Shown here in pieces: positions 28,251-36,889 of a DNA stretch of 64,000 nt. The stretch's first letter is position 1, and each line of letters begins with the position of its first letter. The notes beneath the pieces are model-generated. The model was not told where the DNA came from and did not search any database. It worked only from the letters and a program-made list of their open reading frames with translations. Both the position numbers and the translations under genes were made by a program. Origin of the DNA: Bdellovibrionota bacterium (GTDB lineage Bacteria > Bdellovibrionota > UBA1018 > CAUJDS01); NCBI GenBank assembly GCA_963169695.1, contig CAUJDS010000060.1, forward strand, positions 1-64,000, read 5' to 3'.

Positions 28251-30542
28251 ATGGATTTACATGATGACGCGCTCGAATACCATTCAATGGGTCGTAAAGG
28301 CAAAATCGAAGTAATCTCTTCCAAGCCAGTGCTCACTTCTCGCGACTTGTCTCTGGCCTATTCGCCTGGAGTCGCCGAGCCCTGTCGCATGATTGCAGAA
28401 AAAGATGAGCTTGTTTACGAATACACGACGAAGGGCAACCTTGTGGCCGTGGTCTCCAACGGAACAGCCGTCCTAGGTCTTGGAGACATTGGTCCCCATG
28501 CCGCCAAGCCAGTGATGGAAGGAAAAGGAATCCTTTTCAAGAAATTTGCGGACATAGATGTCTTTGATATTGAGCTCAATGCCAAAGACCCGGAAGATGT
28601 TATTCGCGCTTGTGTCTATATGGAGCCGACGTTTGGCGGGATCAACCTTGAAGACATCAAGGCTCCCGAGTGTTTCTACATTGAAGAAGAACTGAAGAAG
28701 CGACTCAAGATTCCTGTATTTCATGATGACCAACACGGTACAGCCGTCATCAGCGCTGCTGCTTTTTTGAACGCGCTTGAGCTTGTTGGCAAAAAAATGG
28801 ATGAAGTCAAAGTCGTATTTTCTGGTGGCGGCGCGGCCGCTATTGCTTGCGCGCAACTCTACTGCGATTTGGGCGTAAAGAAAGAAAACGTGCTTATGGC
28901 CGATTCTAAGGGCGTCATCTATCACGGCAGAAAAGAAGGAATGAATCCCTACAAAGAGCGTTTTGCTACCAACGGCCCGCAGAGAACCTTAGCCGAAGCA
29001 ATGCAAGGTGCGGATGCATTTATTGGAGTTTCGGTCAAAGGTTTGGTCACGCAAGCCATGGTCAAGTCCATGAATCGAGATCCGATTATTTTTGCGATGG
29101 CCAATCCCGATCCAGAAATTCTGCCAGAACAAGTCAAAGAAGTTCGTGACGACGCCATCATGGCGACGGGGCGATCGGATTATCCCAATCAGGTCAATAA
29201 TGTGCTGGGGTTTCCTTTTATTTTTCGAGGCGCACTCGACACAAGGGCTACCTCCATCAATCAAGAGATGAAGTTGGCTGCAGTCAAGGCGCTTGCTCAG
29301 CTCGCCAAAGAACCGGCGCACGAAAGTGTGGCACGCGCCTATGGAGGAAAGCGGTTTTATTTTGGGAGAGAGTACCTTATTCCGACCCCCTTTGATCAGC
29401 GTGCTTTGATTTGGGTGGCGAGTGCTGTTGCCGAAGCTGCAATGAAATCCGGCGTCGCACGTCGTAAGATTGATTTGGATCGCTACAAAGAAAAACTCGA
29501 GAGCCTATTGGGATCTGCCTATACGGTGATGCGCGAGATCAAGAATCGTGTCAAAGAATACGGCGAACTCAATAAGAAGCTGGCGAAATTGGTGTTTCCA
29601 GAAGGTGAGAATCTCAAGATCCTTCGGGCCGCTCAGGTTTTGCGTGAAGAGGGATTTGCAGAGCCCATTTTACTCGGAGATGCCCAGATCATTGCAGAAC
29701 GGATTGAGCGCAATGGCCTCAGCCAGGTACTCAAGGATGTGGTCATCATCGATCCTCATAAGAGTACGCACCGTGAGGAATTTGCGCAGCGCTTTTATGA
29801 AAAGCGTCAACGCAAAGGCGCTACCTTGCGATCCGCTAAGACCTTGATGGGTGATCCCAATTTCTTCGGATCGATGCTGGTAGAGCAAGGGCTGGCCGAC
29901 GGATTGGTGGGTGGCGTGGCACAGTCATATCCCGAAACCATTCGTCCAGCGCTTCAAGTCGTAGGGCATCGAGAAGGATCCTTGTTGGTGGGGATTTATC
30001 TCATCATTGCTAAGAAGAAGGTTTATCTTTTTGCGGACACGACGGTGAATATCGATCCGAGTGCTGAGGTGCTTGCCGACATTGCGCTTCAAACGGCGGA
30101 AGTTGCCAAGACCCATTTCAATATGGATCCGCGTGTGGCGCTTCTCTCCTTTTCTAACTTTGGATCGGTCAATCACCCCACAGCTCAGAAAGTTCGAGAC
30201 GCATTGGATATTATTCGGGAAAAAAATCCACAACTCATGGTCGACGGAGAAATGCATGCGGATACTGCAGTGGTGCCAGAGATTTCGGAAGAGAACTTTC
30301 CATTCAACAAGGTACCAGGCAATGCCAATATTCTGATCTTTCCTGATTTGCAGTCCGGCAATATTGCTTACAAGTTGATCTCAAGGATGGGTGAAGCAGA
30401 AGCGATTGGGCCAATCCTTTCGGGAATGAAGAAGCCCGTGTATGTCTTGCAACGCGGGTCTGGAATCAACGATATCGCCAATATGGCCGCCCTCTGCGCC
30501 TTACGAGTTCAGCAGCGTGCGCTGCGAGATCGCTCGACCTGA
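28251..30542 (+). CDS. maeB: NADP-dependent malic enzyme with phosphotransacetylase-like domain
   Basis: Oxidative decarboxylation of malate to pyruvate (763 residues). The malic N-terminal and NAD-binding domains are seen in [36 protein letters not shown] and [16 protein letters not shown]. The C-terminal 330 residues resemble phosphate acetyltransferase ([39 protein letters not shown]) and usually play a regulatory role in this family. The start at 28251 follows AAAAGGAAATAAAGCCC and matches the family N-terminus [11 protein letters not shown]; open frame to 28149 is not used. It appears monocistronic. Confidence 0.95.
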   Translation: MDLHDDALEYHSMGRKGKIEVISSKPVLTSRDLSLAYSPGVAEPCRMIAEKDELVYEYTTKGNLVAVVSNGTAVLGLGDIGPHAAKPVMEGKGILFKKFADIDVFDIELNAKDPEDVIRACVYMEPTFGGINLEDIKAPECFYIEEELKKRLKIPVFHDDQHGTAVISAAAFLNALELVGKKMDEVKVVFSGGGAAAIACAQLYCDLGVKKENVLMADSKGVIYHGRKEGMNPYKERFATNGPQRTLAEAMQGADAFIGVSVKGLVTQAMVKSMNRDPIIFAMANPDPEILPEQVKEVRDDAIMATGRSDYPNQVNNVLGFPFIFRGALDTRATSINQEMKLAAVKALAQLAKEPAHESVARAYGGKRFYFGREYLIPTPFDQRALIWVASAVAEAAMKSGVARRKIDLDRYKEKLESLLGSAYTVMREIKNRVKEYGELNKKLAKLVFPEGENLKILRAAQVLREEGFAEPILLGDAQIIAERIERNGLSQVLKDVVIIDPHKSTHREEFAQRFYEKRQRKGATLRSAKTLMGDPNFFGSMLVEQGLADGLVGGVAQSYPETIRPALQVVGHREGSLLVGIYLIIAKKKVYLFADTTVNIDPSAEVLADIALQTAEVAKTHFNMDPRVALLSFSNFGSVNHPTAQKVRDALDIIREKNPQLMVDGEMHADTAVVPEISEENFPFNKVPGNANILIFPDLQSGNIAYKLISRMGEAEAIGPILSGMKKPVYVLQRGSGINDIANMAALCALRVQQRALRDRST

Positions 30543-30575
30543 GAAGAGCTCGTCAATCAGCCACAACGAAGGCTT

Positions 30576-33500
30576 TTATTTTTTTTGATTGAGCTCGATC
30601 AACTCAGCCTTTTTTGCTTCGTGCAACTGAAGGGCGTGGAGTCCCTGCAGGCGTTGCTTTGCTCGTGCAATCCTAGGGAGAAGCCAAGCTTGGTCAGGCG
30701 TCGACTGGACGGTGCTTTCGAGTGGTTCAAAGAAGGATTTTAGAATGTTTAGGTAGTTGAGCGAAGGATGAAGGCTCTGCTCGCTAGTGAGTCGATCCAA
30801 TGAAACTTCCAAAGCGGTAATAAGATTGGCGTTGGTAGGAGCCTTTGGAGCCCAAGAGGTGTGGATCTGTTCGCATCCCTCTATGCTGAATTCAGTAAGC
30901 AGGTTCAAAACGCCAGATGAAGCTCGACCACTAGAAGAGAATCGGGTGTTTTGGAGGATTTTCTCCATCTCGGCTCGTGTCCATTCCCTGCTCCGCCAGG
31001 CATAAGATTGGACAGTCCAAGGCGAAAGCCGGCTGAATCGATGGGACTCATAGTGTGGGTCGGCCTCATTTTGATCATGATACTTCGCTACAGCCTCCCA
31101 AAATTTCGGATGGTCAATAAGTCGATAGTCATAGACAAATTCATCTGCAAGTTTCAGGAATGTCAATGCAGTACTCACAAAGCTATTTGGATACCAAGGT
31201 GCCGTTGGAGTCGTTCCTGAGCGCAGGGTGCTATCCAACATCCAGTCAATGGGTAGATCTCTTGGAGAAAGCCTGGGCAAAGCCCTTGTCAAAACCCTTG
31301 TCAAAACTCTAAAGACATCATGTTCTCTGAAGCCTTCTTGTTCATTGACCAAAAACATCAGCGCATAGAACTCACCCGCTGTCTTGAGTGGCAAGCTTTG
31401 AAATCTCTGAAGGCGGATCTCACAATCTTTCTCAGTCTTTGCTCTCCAAAGCACCGATGGGTCGGACTTAAACAGCTGGGCCTCCCAGGGTTCGATTTTT
31501 ACCCGCGCTTTTTTTGGCTCCCTATTGGGGCGATCATAAAGTGCTAAGAGGGATACCCCGGATTGAAGGATCCTATCGATCCATTGATTCTTTTGGTCCG
31601 AGTTTAATTCAGCAAAGCCCATTTTGAAGGTTTGGCCGATTGCTTCAGCGGTGTTTTGCTTTCCGAGATTCTGGGTGCGCCCTTCTACTAGCTGATCAGC
31701 CCATTCGGCGAGCGAGTTGAGGTACCTTGTATCATTGGCTACTTGTTCGCGATTTAAGCGGCCATTGTTGGCAGCGCCTTTTGAAGTGATCAATTGCTTT
31801 ATTGCATCAATGATCGGTACACGCACTGGAAGCGGAAGCACTGGCTTGCCACTTTTGTCATCGGCAAACTCTATCTCTAAGAATTCCTGGCTTCGCTCCC
31901 AATCTTCGGCAGTTAGTGTGAGACCGCTTCGAGAATAGTTCTTCAAGGATTTGGATCCAAAGCGAATCAAGAGAGCGTAGGAGGCAGAACTCGATGGATT
32001 CTTTTCATTCCAATCTGCGACCTGATCCCAGAGCGCGCTATTCCTATCATCATTAACCCAAATCAGTGTCTCAACCAGGGGTGAAAGGGGCCAAACATTT
32101 CCGGCTGAATCAAGATCCAATAGTTCGAGATAGGCCTGTAGCATTTTCCAGGTCCATCGGTTCGAGGCTCTATTGGTTTTTGCAATAGAGTGAATAACTT
32201 CTCTCATTGCAGTTCTAGCAGCCTTAACATTTGAGTTTTCGTACGATCCAATATCAAATTTAGAAATAATTTCCGGTAGCGTTGCTAGTGTGTCCAAAAT
32301 ATATTTCTCAGCTCTTTCAGGGTCACGATGGAATTTCAGCATTTCTATAAGCAAGGATAGTTCCTTCTCTTCCGAAGCTACCGATTCAAAGATTGGGTCC
32401 GTATCGGAGGCCTTAGCATTTGCAAGGTGGCTAGCCAGTCTTGAGAGTTCGTCCAATTGAGATGAGGTTTCTGATTCGAGCTTTTCCACCCAAGAAGTGT
32501 TCTCTAGTGCCAAGATTACTGCACCAACTTTTTTGCCGCTGAATAAATCCAGTAATATCGATCTAGAACTCTCAGGTCCTTTGGCAAATTCGGACTTAGG
32601 ATTTGCTTTCTCAAACTCATAGGCCGACTGAAACTCATGCGCAAGTACCTCTAAGGCAGAGGGCTCTACCTCTTCTCTGGCAAGGTAGGACCTTCTCAAG
32701 TAGCGGCGGAATCGTGGATTCTTGCTTGTAAGAAGGATGGGGTCCTTGAGCGATTGGTAGTGTGCAAAGATCTCTCGGGTTGAAAGGGCCGGAAATTCCT
32801 TGGCTGTCTTTGTTGTGTTCCCTTTCGAGCTCCACAGGACGTGTTTGTTGTCCATGGAAAGTTGACAAACAAGAGGGTGATCTGTTTGATCAAAGCAGTG
32901 CTGCTCTCCTTGATTCATCCTTCCTATTTCAGTGACACCGCGAAGCACGGTCCATGCGTCATTGCCTAGAGCAAGAGTGTCGGAGGTGGAAGCGCCAAAG
33001 ATCTCGATGTCGAGCGAGCTCTCGTACTTTAATGCGGATTCCATCGCATGAATGGCGGAACCTGCGTGGCAGGCATTAAGATAGAGCCGAATCTTAATTC
33101 CGTCTCGGGCTGCTTGGACAATGGGAGTTACGAAGGCTTCATAATCTACTCTCTGCTGGTAGTCGGGGAAAAAATTGTTTCCTATCGATAGGCAATTGTT
33201 GTCCCCGTGAGCGTCAATTGCGATAACGAGGGTGGGATTTTCAGCTTTAAGTAACTTCTGGCTGGTTTCCCATATGGCTTGATCAAAGGTAGGACGCTTC
33301 GTTGCAACCATGGAAGCTCGCGTCTCTTCAGGGCGTTCAGGATCGAGGAAGGGGTCATCTTTGGATTGGATGTAAGCAAGGAGACTTAATTTTGCTCTAT
33401 AATCCACCGCGCTCCATGTACCGAGGTCGATCCAGTTTTCTTTCGGGATCTTAAATATTCCGTTCTCACCACAAAAAGTGAGCTCCTGATAGCCCAGGGC

Positions 33501-33653
33501 TGCTTCACGAAAATCCTTTCGGTCAAAGTGTGTCACCCAGCCAATGCCCGCAATATTGCTCTGGTCGCTAGGTTGCTGCGCAAAAGCAGATAGACCCATT
33601 CCGAGTGCTAAAAGGCTCAGATAACACGGTCGAATCAGTAAACGGGTGATCAT
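30576..33653 (-). CDS. Exported clan-CD (caspase/legumain-like) peptidase with long C-terminal region
   Basis: A 1025-residue protein with a signal peptide (RPCYLSLLALGMGLSAFA). The first 250 mature residues fit a caspase-like fold: a hydrophobic strand ending in His (TLVIAIDAHGD, His149) and a second strand ending in NACHAGSA (Cys195), the His-Gly/Ala-Cys-x-x-Gly dyad pattern of clan CD peptidases. The remaining 750 residues are mostly helical with no domain I can name; one stretch is Trp/Arg-rich. ATG 33653 is chosen; TTG 33662 is an alternative. No pro-domain or metacaspase p10 segment is obvious. Substrate and role are unknown. Confidence 0.65.
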   Translation of the reverse strand: MITRLLIRPCYLSLLALGMGLSAFAQQPSDQSNIAGIGWVTHFDRKDFREAALGYQELTFCGENGIFKIPKENWIDLGTWSAVDYRAKLSLLAYIQSKDDPFLDPERPEETRASMVATKRPTFDQAIWETSQKLLKAENPTLVIAIDAHGDNNCLSIGNNFFPDYQQRVDYEAFVTPIVQAARDGIKIRLYLNACHAGSAIHAMESALKYESSLDIEIFGASTSDTLALGNDAWTVLRGVTEIGRMNQGEQHCFDQTDHPLVCQLSMDNKHVLWSSKGNTTKTAKEFPALSTREIFAHYQSLKDPILLTSKNPRFRRYLRRSYLAREEVEPSALEVLAHEFQSAYEFEKANPKSEFAKGPESSRSILLDLFSGKKVGAVILALENTSWVEKLESETSSQLDELSRLASHLANAKASDTDPIFESVASEEKELSLLIEMLKFHRDPERAEKYILDTLATLPEIISKFDIGSYENSNVKAARTAMREVIHSIAKTNRASNRWTWKMLQAYLELLDLDSAGNVWPLSPLVETLIWVNDDRNSALWDQVADWNEKNPSSSASYALLIRFGSKSLKNYSRSGLTLTAEDWERSQEFLEIEFADDKSGKPVLPLPVRVPIIDAIKQLITSKGAANNGRLNREQVANDTRYLNSLAEWADQLVEGRTQNLGKQNTAEAIGQTFKMGFAELNSDQKNQWIDRILQSGVSLLALYDRPNREPKKARVKIEPWEAQLFKSDPSVLWRAKTEKDCEIRLQRFQSLPLKTAGEFYALMFLVNEQEGFREHDVFRVLTRVLTRALPRLSPRDLPIDWMLDSTLRSGTTPTAPWYPNSFVSTALTFLKLADEFVYDYRLIDHPKFWEAVAKYHDQNEADPHYESHRFSRLSPWTVQSYAWRSREWTRAEMEKILQNTRFSSSGRASSGVLNLLTEFSIEGCEQIHTSWAPKAPTNANLITALEVSLDRLTSEQSLHPSLNYLNILKSFFEPLESTVQSTPDQAWLLPRIARAKQRLQGLHALQLHEAKKAELIELNQKK

Positions 33654-33776
33654 AGCGGCCAAGTCTCCAAAAAAACTTCTCTCTCATATATAGGGATGGC
33701 AAAGGGTGGACCATAGAAATCGTTTTTAAATTTAATGCCTTAGGAGATTCTAAGTGTTGAGTAAATGCGTTTTACG

Positions 33777-33800
33777 GACAGCTGTCTAATCTTTAGACAG
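33777..33800. promoter_or_regulatory. Overlapping palindromes, probable operator
   Basis: Two dyads share bases: GACAGCTGTC (33777-33786, perfect 10-base palindrome) and CTGTCTAA-tct-TTAGACAG (33782-33800, perfect 8-base arms, 3-base centre). They lie about 75-95 bases upstream of the ATPase start and next to the repeated units at 33819-33873. The shared GACAG half-site suggests several binding sites for one regulator. Confidence 0.6.
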
Positions 33801-33818
33801 GTAAAAGGGCATCTGCAT

Positions 33819-33873
33819 AAAATGGACAATAGTCCGCTTTACACACGCCTAAAATGGACTATACTCTACTTTA
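33819..33873 (+). promoter_or_regulatory. Promoter with two helically phased 23-bp repeats
   Basis: Two copies of a 23-base unit (33819-33841 and 33851-33873, 19 of 23 identical) start 32 bases apart, three helical turns. The unit begins AAAATGGAC and ends CTTTA; the first copy carries a GGACAATAGTCC dyad. A promoter fits exactly: TTTACA (33838-33843), 16-base spacer, TATACT (33860-33865). The predicted start site is about 33872-33873, the A of the likely ATG, so the transcript may be leaderless. The second unit overlaps the -10, so a bound regulator would block transcription. Confidence 0.6.
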
Positions 33874-35012
33874 TGCATGATCGTTCAAAGACGTTCCGCC
33901 GAGCTGTTTTAGAAGCACTGGAGAAGAAGATTGTGTTCGTAGCCGGGCCAAGGCAGGTGGGTAAAACGACGTTCTCGCTCTCTCTATTAGGTTCCTCAGC
34001 TACCGAGCAGCATCCGGCCTATCGCAATTGGGATCGGCCTCAGGTGGCCAAGGAATTGCGAGATGGAAAATTGCCGTCCAATCAAAAGCTCATTGTTCTT
34101 GATGAAATTCACAAATACGCGCGATGGAGAAATCTCATTAAGGGTTTCTATGACACTGAGAAATCTCGGCATCAGTTTTTAGTAACAGGATCTGCGCGCC
34201 TGGACTATTATCGAAAGGGTGGAGACTCTTTAGTCAATCGCTATCGGCTCTTTCGGCTGCATCCTTTTAGTCTGATGGAGATGAGCAAGGATCCGTCAGA
34301 TCAAGACCTACAAGACCTATTGAAGTTTAGCGGCTTCCCCGAGCCGCTCTTTAGTCGGAGTGAATCGGATTGGAGAATTTGGCAACGTGATCGGGTCTCG
34401 AGAGTGGTACGCGAAGACCTTAGAGATCTAGAGCAGGTTAGAGAAATATCCTTGATCGAGGCATTGGTGGAGCTTCTTCCGAGTAAAGTGGGATCGCCGC
34501 TTTCGATCAAGAGCCTTCGTGAAGATCTAAATGTCGATCACAAGACCGTCGAACGATGGGTCCATGCTTTAGAGAATCTCTACCTCTGTTTCCGAATAGC
34601 GCCCTTTGGGGCTCCTAAGGTTCGCGCTGTTAAGAAGGAGAAAAAGCTCTATCTTTGGGATTGGTCGATGGTGCCTGATGCCGGTCCAAGGTTCGAGAAT
34701 TTGGTCGCTTCCCAGCTTTTAAAGTACTGCCATTGGATCGAGGACACTGAGGGCCGTGTCATGGAGCTTAGGTTCCTGAGAGACTCGATGAAGCGGGAAG
34801 TGGATTTTGTTGTCATCCAGGACAAAAAGCCCATTTTTGCTGTCGAATGTAAGACAGGCGACGTCGCTGTGAGTCCTGCTTTGCGGTACTTCTCAGAAAG
34901 AACCCCTATTCCAAAGTACTTTCAGGTCCATCAAAGAACTGCGGACTTCTCAACCGGAAAGATCCGCGTTCTTCCGTTCATTCAATTCTGTAAGGAAATG
35001 GATATGCCTTAG
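33873..35012 (+). CDS. AAA_14/DUF4143 family ATPase
   Basis: A 379-residue ATPase of the AAA_14 plus DUF4143 type. Walker A is GPRQVGKTT near residue 24; Walker B is KLIVLDEIHKYARW; a sensor-like FLVTGSARLDYYRKGGDSLVNRY follows. The C-terminal half is DUF4143 with a PD-(D/E)xK-like element (REVDFVVIQDKKPIFAVECK). The family's cellular role is poorly known. ATG 33873 coincides with the predicted transcript start; an in-frame ATG at 33822 would have to read through the repeats. A remnant of a relative lies downstream at 35174. Confidence 0.85.
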   Translation: MHDRSKTFRRAVLEALEKKIVFVAGPRQVGKTTFSLSLLGSSATEQHPAYRNWDRPQVAKELRDGKLPSNQKLIVLDEIHKYARWRNLIKGFYDTEKSRHQFLVTGSARLDYYRKGGDSLVNRYRLFRLHPFSLMEMSKDPSDQDLQDLLKFSGFPEPLFSRSESDWRIWQRDRVSRVVREDLRDLEQVREISLIEALVELLPSKVGSPLSIKSLREDLNVDHKTVERWVHALENLYLCFRIAPFGAPKVRAVKKEKKLYLWDWSMVPDAGPRFENLVASQLLKYCHWIEDTEGRVMELRFLRDSMKREVDFVVIQDKKPIFAVECKTGDVAVSPALRYFSERTPIPKYFQVHQRTADFSTGKIRVLPFIQFCKEMDMP

Positions 35013-35023
35013 TGTTGATGTAG

Positions 35024-35179
35024 TTATTTTTGCTGGGCAGCGATTTTGAGCTTTTTAGCCTTATGAGGCAGAAAAAAAGCAAGGAGTTCGTCGTACTGTG
35101 CGACATCGGAAGTCGAGCTTGGCTTGCCAAAAATGCCTGTATATATTGTGTCAAAAATGACGGCAAATTTTGAGGTGAT
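35024..35179 (-). pseudogene. Remnant reading frame containing VAQYDE
   Basis: An open frame of about 51 codons with no start codon, bounded by stops, on the strand opposite the ATPase fragment. It reads like the C-terminal end of a protein (KFAVIFDTIYTGIFG ... VAQYDELLAFFLPHK). The VAQYDE portion is encoded by the 19-base repeat at 35087-35105. I do not recognise the family; a transposase-like or toxin C-terminus is possible but not supported. Confidence 0.3.
35087..35105. repeat. 19-bp direct repeat, copy 1
   Basis: TTCGTCGTACTGTGCGACA, identical to 36096-36114, 1009 bases away in the same orientation. It contains a GTCG-tactgtg-CGAC dyad. The pair brackets the Cys-rich secreted gene. It could be a shared regulatory site, a duplicated coding end (it encodes VAQYDE on the minus strand in both places) or a recombination footprint. 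Confidence 0.7.
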
Positions 35180-35398
35180 CTATACAAGAAGCTTCAGGCC
35201 TTCAGAGCAGTCATTTTTTTGTTTGGCCCACGGGCTACTGGTAAGACCACTTTTTTGCAAAAGAACTTCGAGAATACTGTCAAGCGGGTCCATGGAGTTT
35301 ACCTCGGAGATCGCTCTTTGAACCACGATGGAGTTCAGATACTCCCGTGGAGGACCTTTTCCAAGCAACTCGCCGCTGGGAAGATCTTAGAAGAGTAG
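35174..35398 (+). pseudogene. Fragment of a second AAA_14-type ATPase
   Basis: About 74 codons open on the plus strand from a stop at 35171 to TAG at 35396-35398. Residues include a clear Walker A, FLFGPRATGKTTFLQK, in the position typical of AAA_14 ATPases (DLYKKLQAFRAVIFLFGPR before it). No start codon is found and Walker B, sensor and DUF4143 parts are missing, so this is a decayed 5' piece. It lies 160 bases past the intact ATPase 33873-35012 and differs from it, so it came from a different family member. Confidence 0.65.
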
Positions 35399-35404
35399 AT
35401 TTCG

Positions 35405-35977
35405 TTATTCTAGGGGGTTCCCCGTTGCTGCATCAGTGAAATAAGACCAGACTTTGTTGTGAGTCTTCAGGCGATCAATGATCCAATGGTGATGGATGTA
35501 ATCGCCTTCGGGGCCATCTTCGTCTGAAAGCGTGGTCTTGTATGAAAATCCCGCCAGAACACAAACGGTGTCTGAGTTCTGAAGAATGGCCTTCCACTCC
35601 TCCTGCTGGTCAAAACAGATATTTCGAGGAAAGGATCGTCTGGTTGAGAAGTGGTGGACGTCACCGCCGTTCGCGATCCAGAAAACTGGTCGAAACATTT
35701 GTCCCTCTTCCTGTCCGTCCTCAGGAGCCCGACAATCCATGTACAAGTGGGTAGTGGGTAGGCACTGCCAGTAAGTCGCACACCGTGCCCGGGCTGCGGC
35801 GGGTATTGATGAATGGTTCTCTGTTGTTGTATGGCAAGTCCCGACGTCTTCTGCCTCTAGGTCGAATTTCTTTATGATTCCGTAACTTTCGGTGAGTAGA
35901 GCGGGATGCCGCATTTCTGCATAGGGTCCGAAAGAAAGCAACTCGAAGGAAAGTAGAACAAGAAGGGTGCGCTTCAT
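35405..35977 (-). CDS. Secreted Cys-rich hypothetical protein
   Basis: A 190-residue protein; the signal peptide is KRTLLVLLSFELLSFGPYA. The mature part carries six Cys (GTCH, ARCA, WQCL, MDCR, NICF, TVCV) that could form three disulfides, plus YIHHHWI near the end. ATG 35977 follows GGTGG; the open frame extends to 36115, which overlaps the second 19-bp repeat. I recognise no family. It is flanked on both sides by the 19-bp repeat and by gene remnants. Confidence 0.55.
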   Translation of the reverse strand: MKRTLLVLLSFELLSFGPYAEMRHPALLTESYGIIKKFDLEAEDVGTCHTTTENHSSIPAAARARCATYWQCLPTTHLYMDCRAPEDGQEEGQMFRPVFWIANGGDVHHFSTRRSFPRNICFDQQEEWKAILQNSDTVCVLAGFSYKTTLSDEDGPEGDYIHHHWIIDRLKTHNKVWSYFTDAATGNPLE

Positions 35978-36383
35978 TGTAACCACCGAGATTCGCTCTT
36001 GGTCATTTAAAAAAAGTATACCAGCTCCACGCCTCAAGCAATAGCTTGGTGCGACGGGAGAGCGAGAGGGCGGACTAGCAACGGTCGGTATAGGTTTCGT
36101 CGTACTGTGCGACAATTATCGCATTTACGTGATTGGTTTTAATTTTGTTCATTCACTATTTCCTTGAACCGATCACAAATCGCTTTTTGATTTCATGAAT
36201 GTCTTTTTAAACTCCGCTTTTAATGGCTCTATAGGTCTCTTCCTTGCCGTTCTGCGAGTTGTTCCAATGGAAAATAGCCGCTTTCGTGGTGTTTGTGTTT
36301 TGACGAGCTAGCGTGGCAATCAGAGGCCTGAAATGGCTTCAGAAATCTCGTGATAAGTAGAGTCTGTTGAAAGGAACTTTGCC
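35978..36383. other. Non-coding stretch with repeat
   Basis: No convincing gene. It holds the second 19-bp repeat and, on the minus strand at 36075-36152, a 25-codon open frame (MNKIKTNH ... VAQYDETYTDRC) which shares VAQYDE with the remnant at 35024. Promoters for the flanking divergent genes probably lie here; AAAGGAA precedes the gene at 36384. Confidence 0.4.
36096..36114. repeat. 19-bp direct repeat, copy 2
   Basis: Identical to 35087-35105 in sequence and orientation. It lies just upstream of the secreted gene 35405-35977 when that gene is read on the minus strand. A local duplication is possible because only these 19 bases match; flanks differ. Confidence 0.7.
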
Positions 36384-36749
36384 ATGACCGATCTCAAAAC
36401 AACTTTGCACGAACAAGCGGTTGCGCTCTCAAAGAAGTACCTCGCGTGTGAGAAGGAACTTTTTGAAGTCCTTTCTCAGATCGATGCCAAGAAGGTTTAT
36501 CTCCACCAAGGTTATGGAAGTCTTACGGAGTACGCGCAGAAGGCGCTTGGACTTTCTCGTGATGTGACTTGGAATCTGGTGACGATTGTTCATCGGTCCA
36601 AGGAAGTGCCGGAGATCAAGCAAGCCGTGCAAACTGGAAGCTTGCCGCTCAGCAAAGCCCGCCAGATCGCGACGCATATCACAAGGGAGAATTCTCAGAA
36701 GTTCATTGCGATGGCTCAAGAGCTTCCTAGGGAGAAGCCAGTCTTTTGA
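36384..36749 (+). pseudogene. Truncated HNH-family protein (N-terminal region only)
   Basis: A 121-residue reading frame related to the N-terminal helical region of the HNH protein at 384-1457. Both show a run resembling GY-x-SL-x-EYA-x-K-x-LG, then PE-I/A-x-x-A/T-x-x-x-G-x-L-x-LS-x-A-x-x-I-x-x-x-I-x-x-EN. It ends 10 residues later with no HNH domain, and I found no obvious continuation in another frame. AAAGGAA precedes the ATG, so it may still be expressed. It is either a truncated pseudogene or a short stand-alone relative. Confidence 0.6.
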
Positions 36750-36889
36750 CAGGTAGTAGGGTCTCTATCAGATTTTTTATTACCAAGGGAAAGTACCCAA
36801 ATAACTGCAGAGAAAAACATGAAGTCGTGAGGACCGTTAAAGCAGCGAATAAGACTTGGATGTCGGCAAAGCAGTGACCAGCAAACCTT

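Noticed and set aside
36750-36889. Continuation of the truncated HNH-family protein
   Set aside because: The following sequence has short open stretches but none shows the HNH motif or a clear link to the family.
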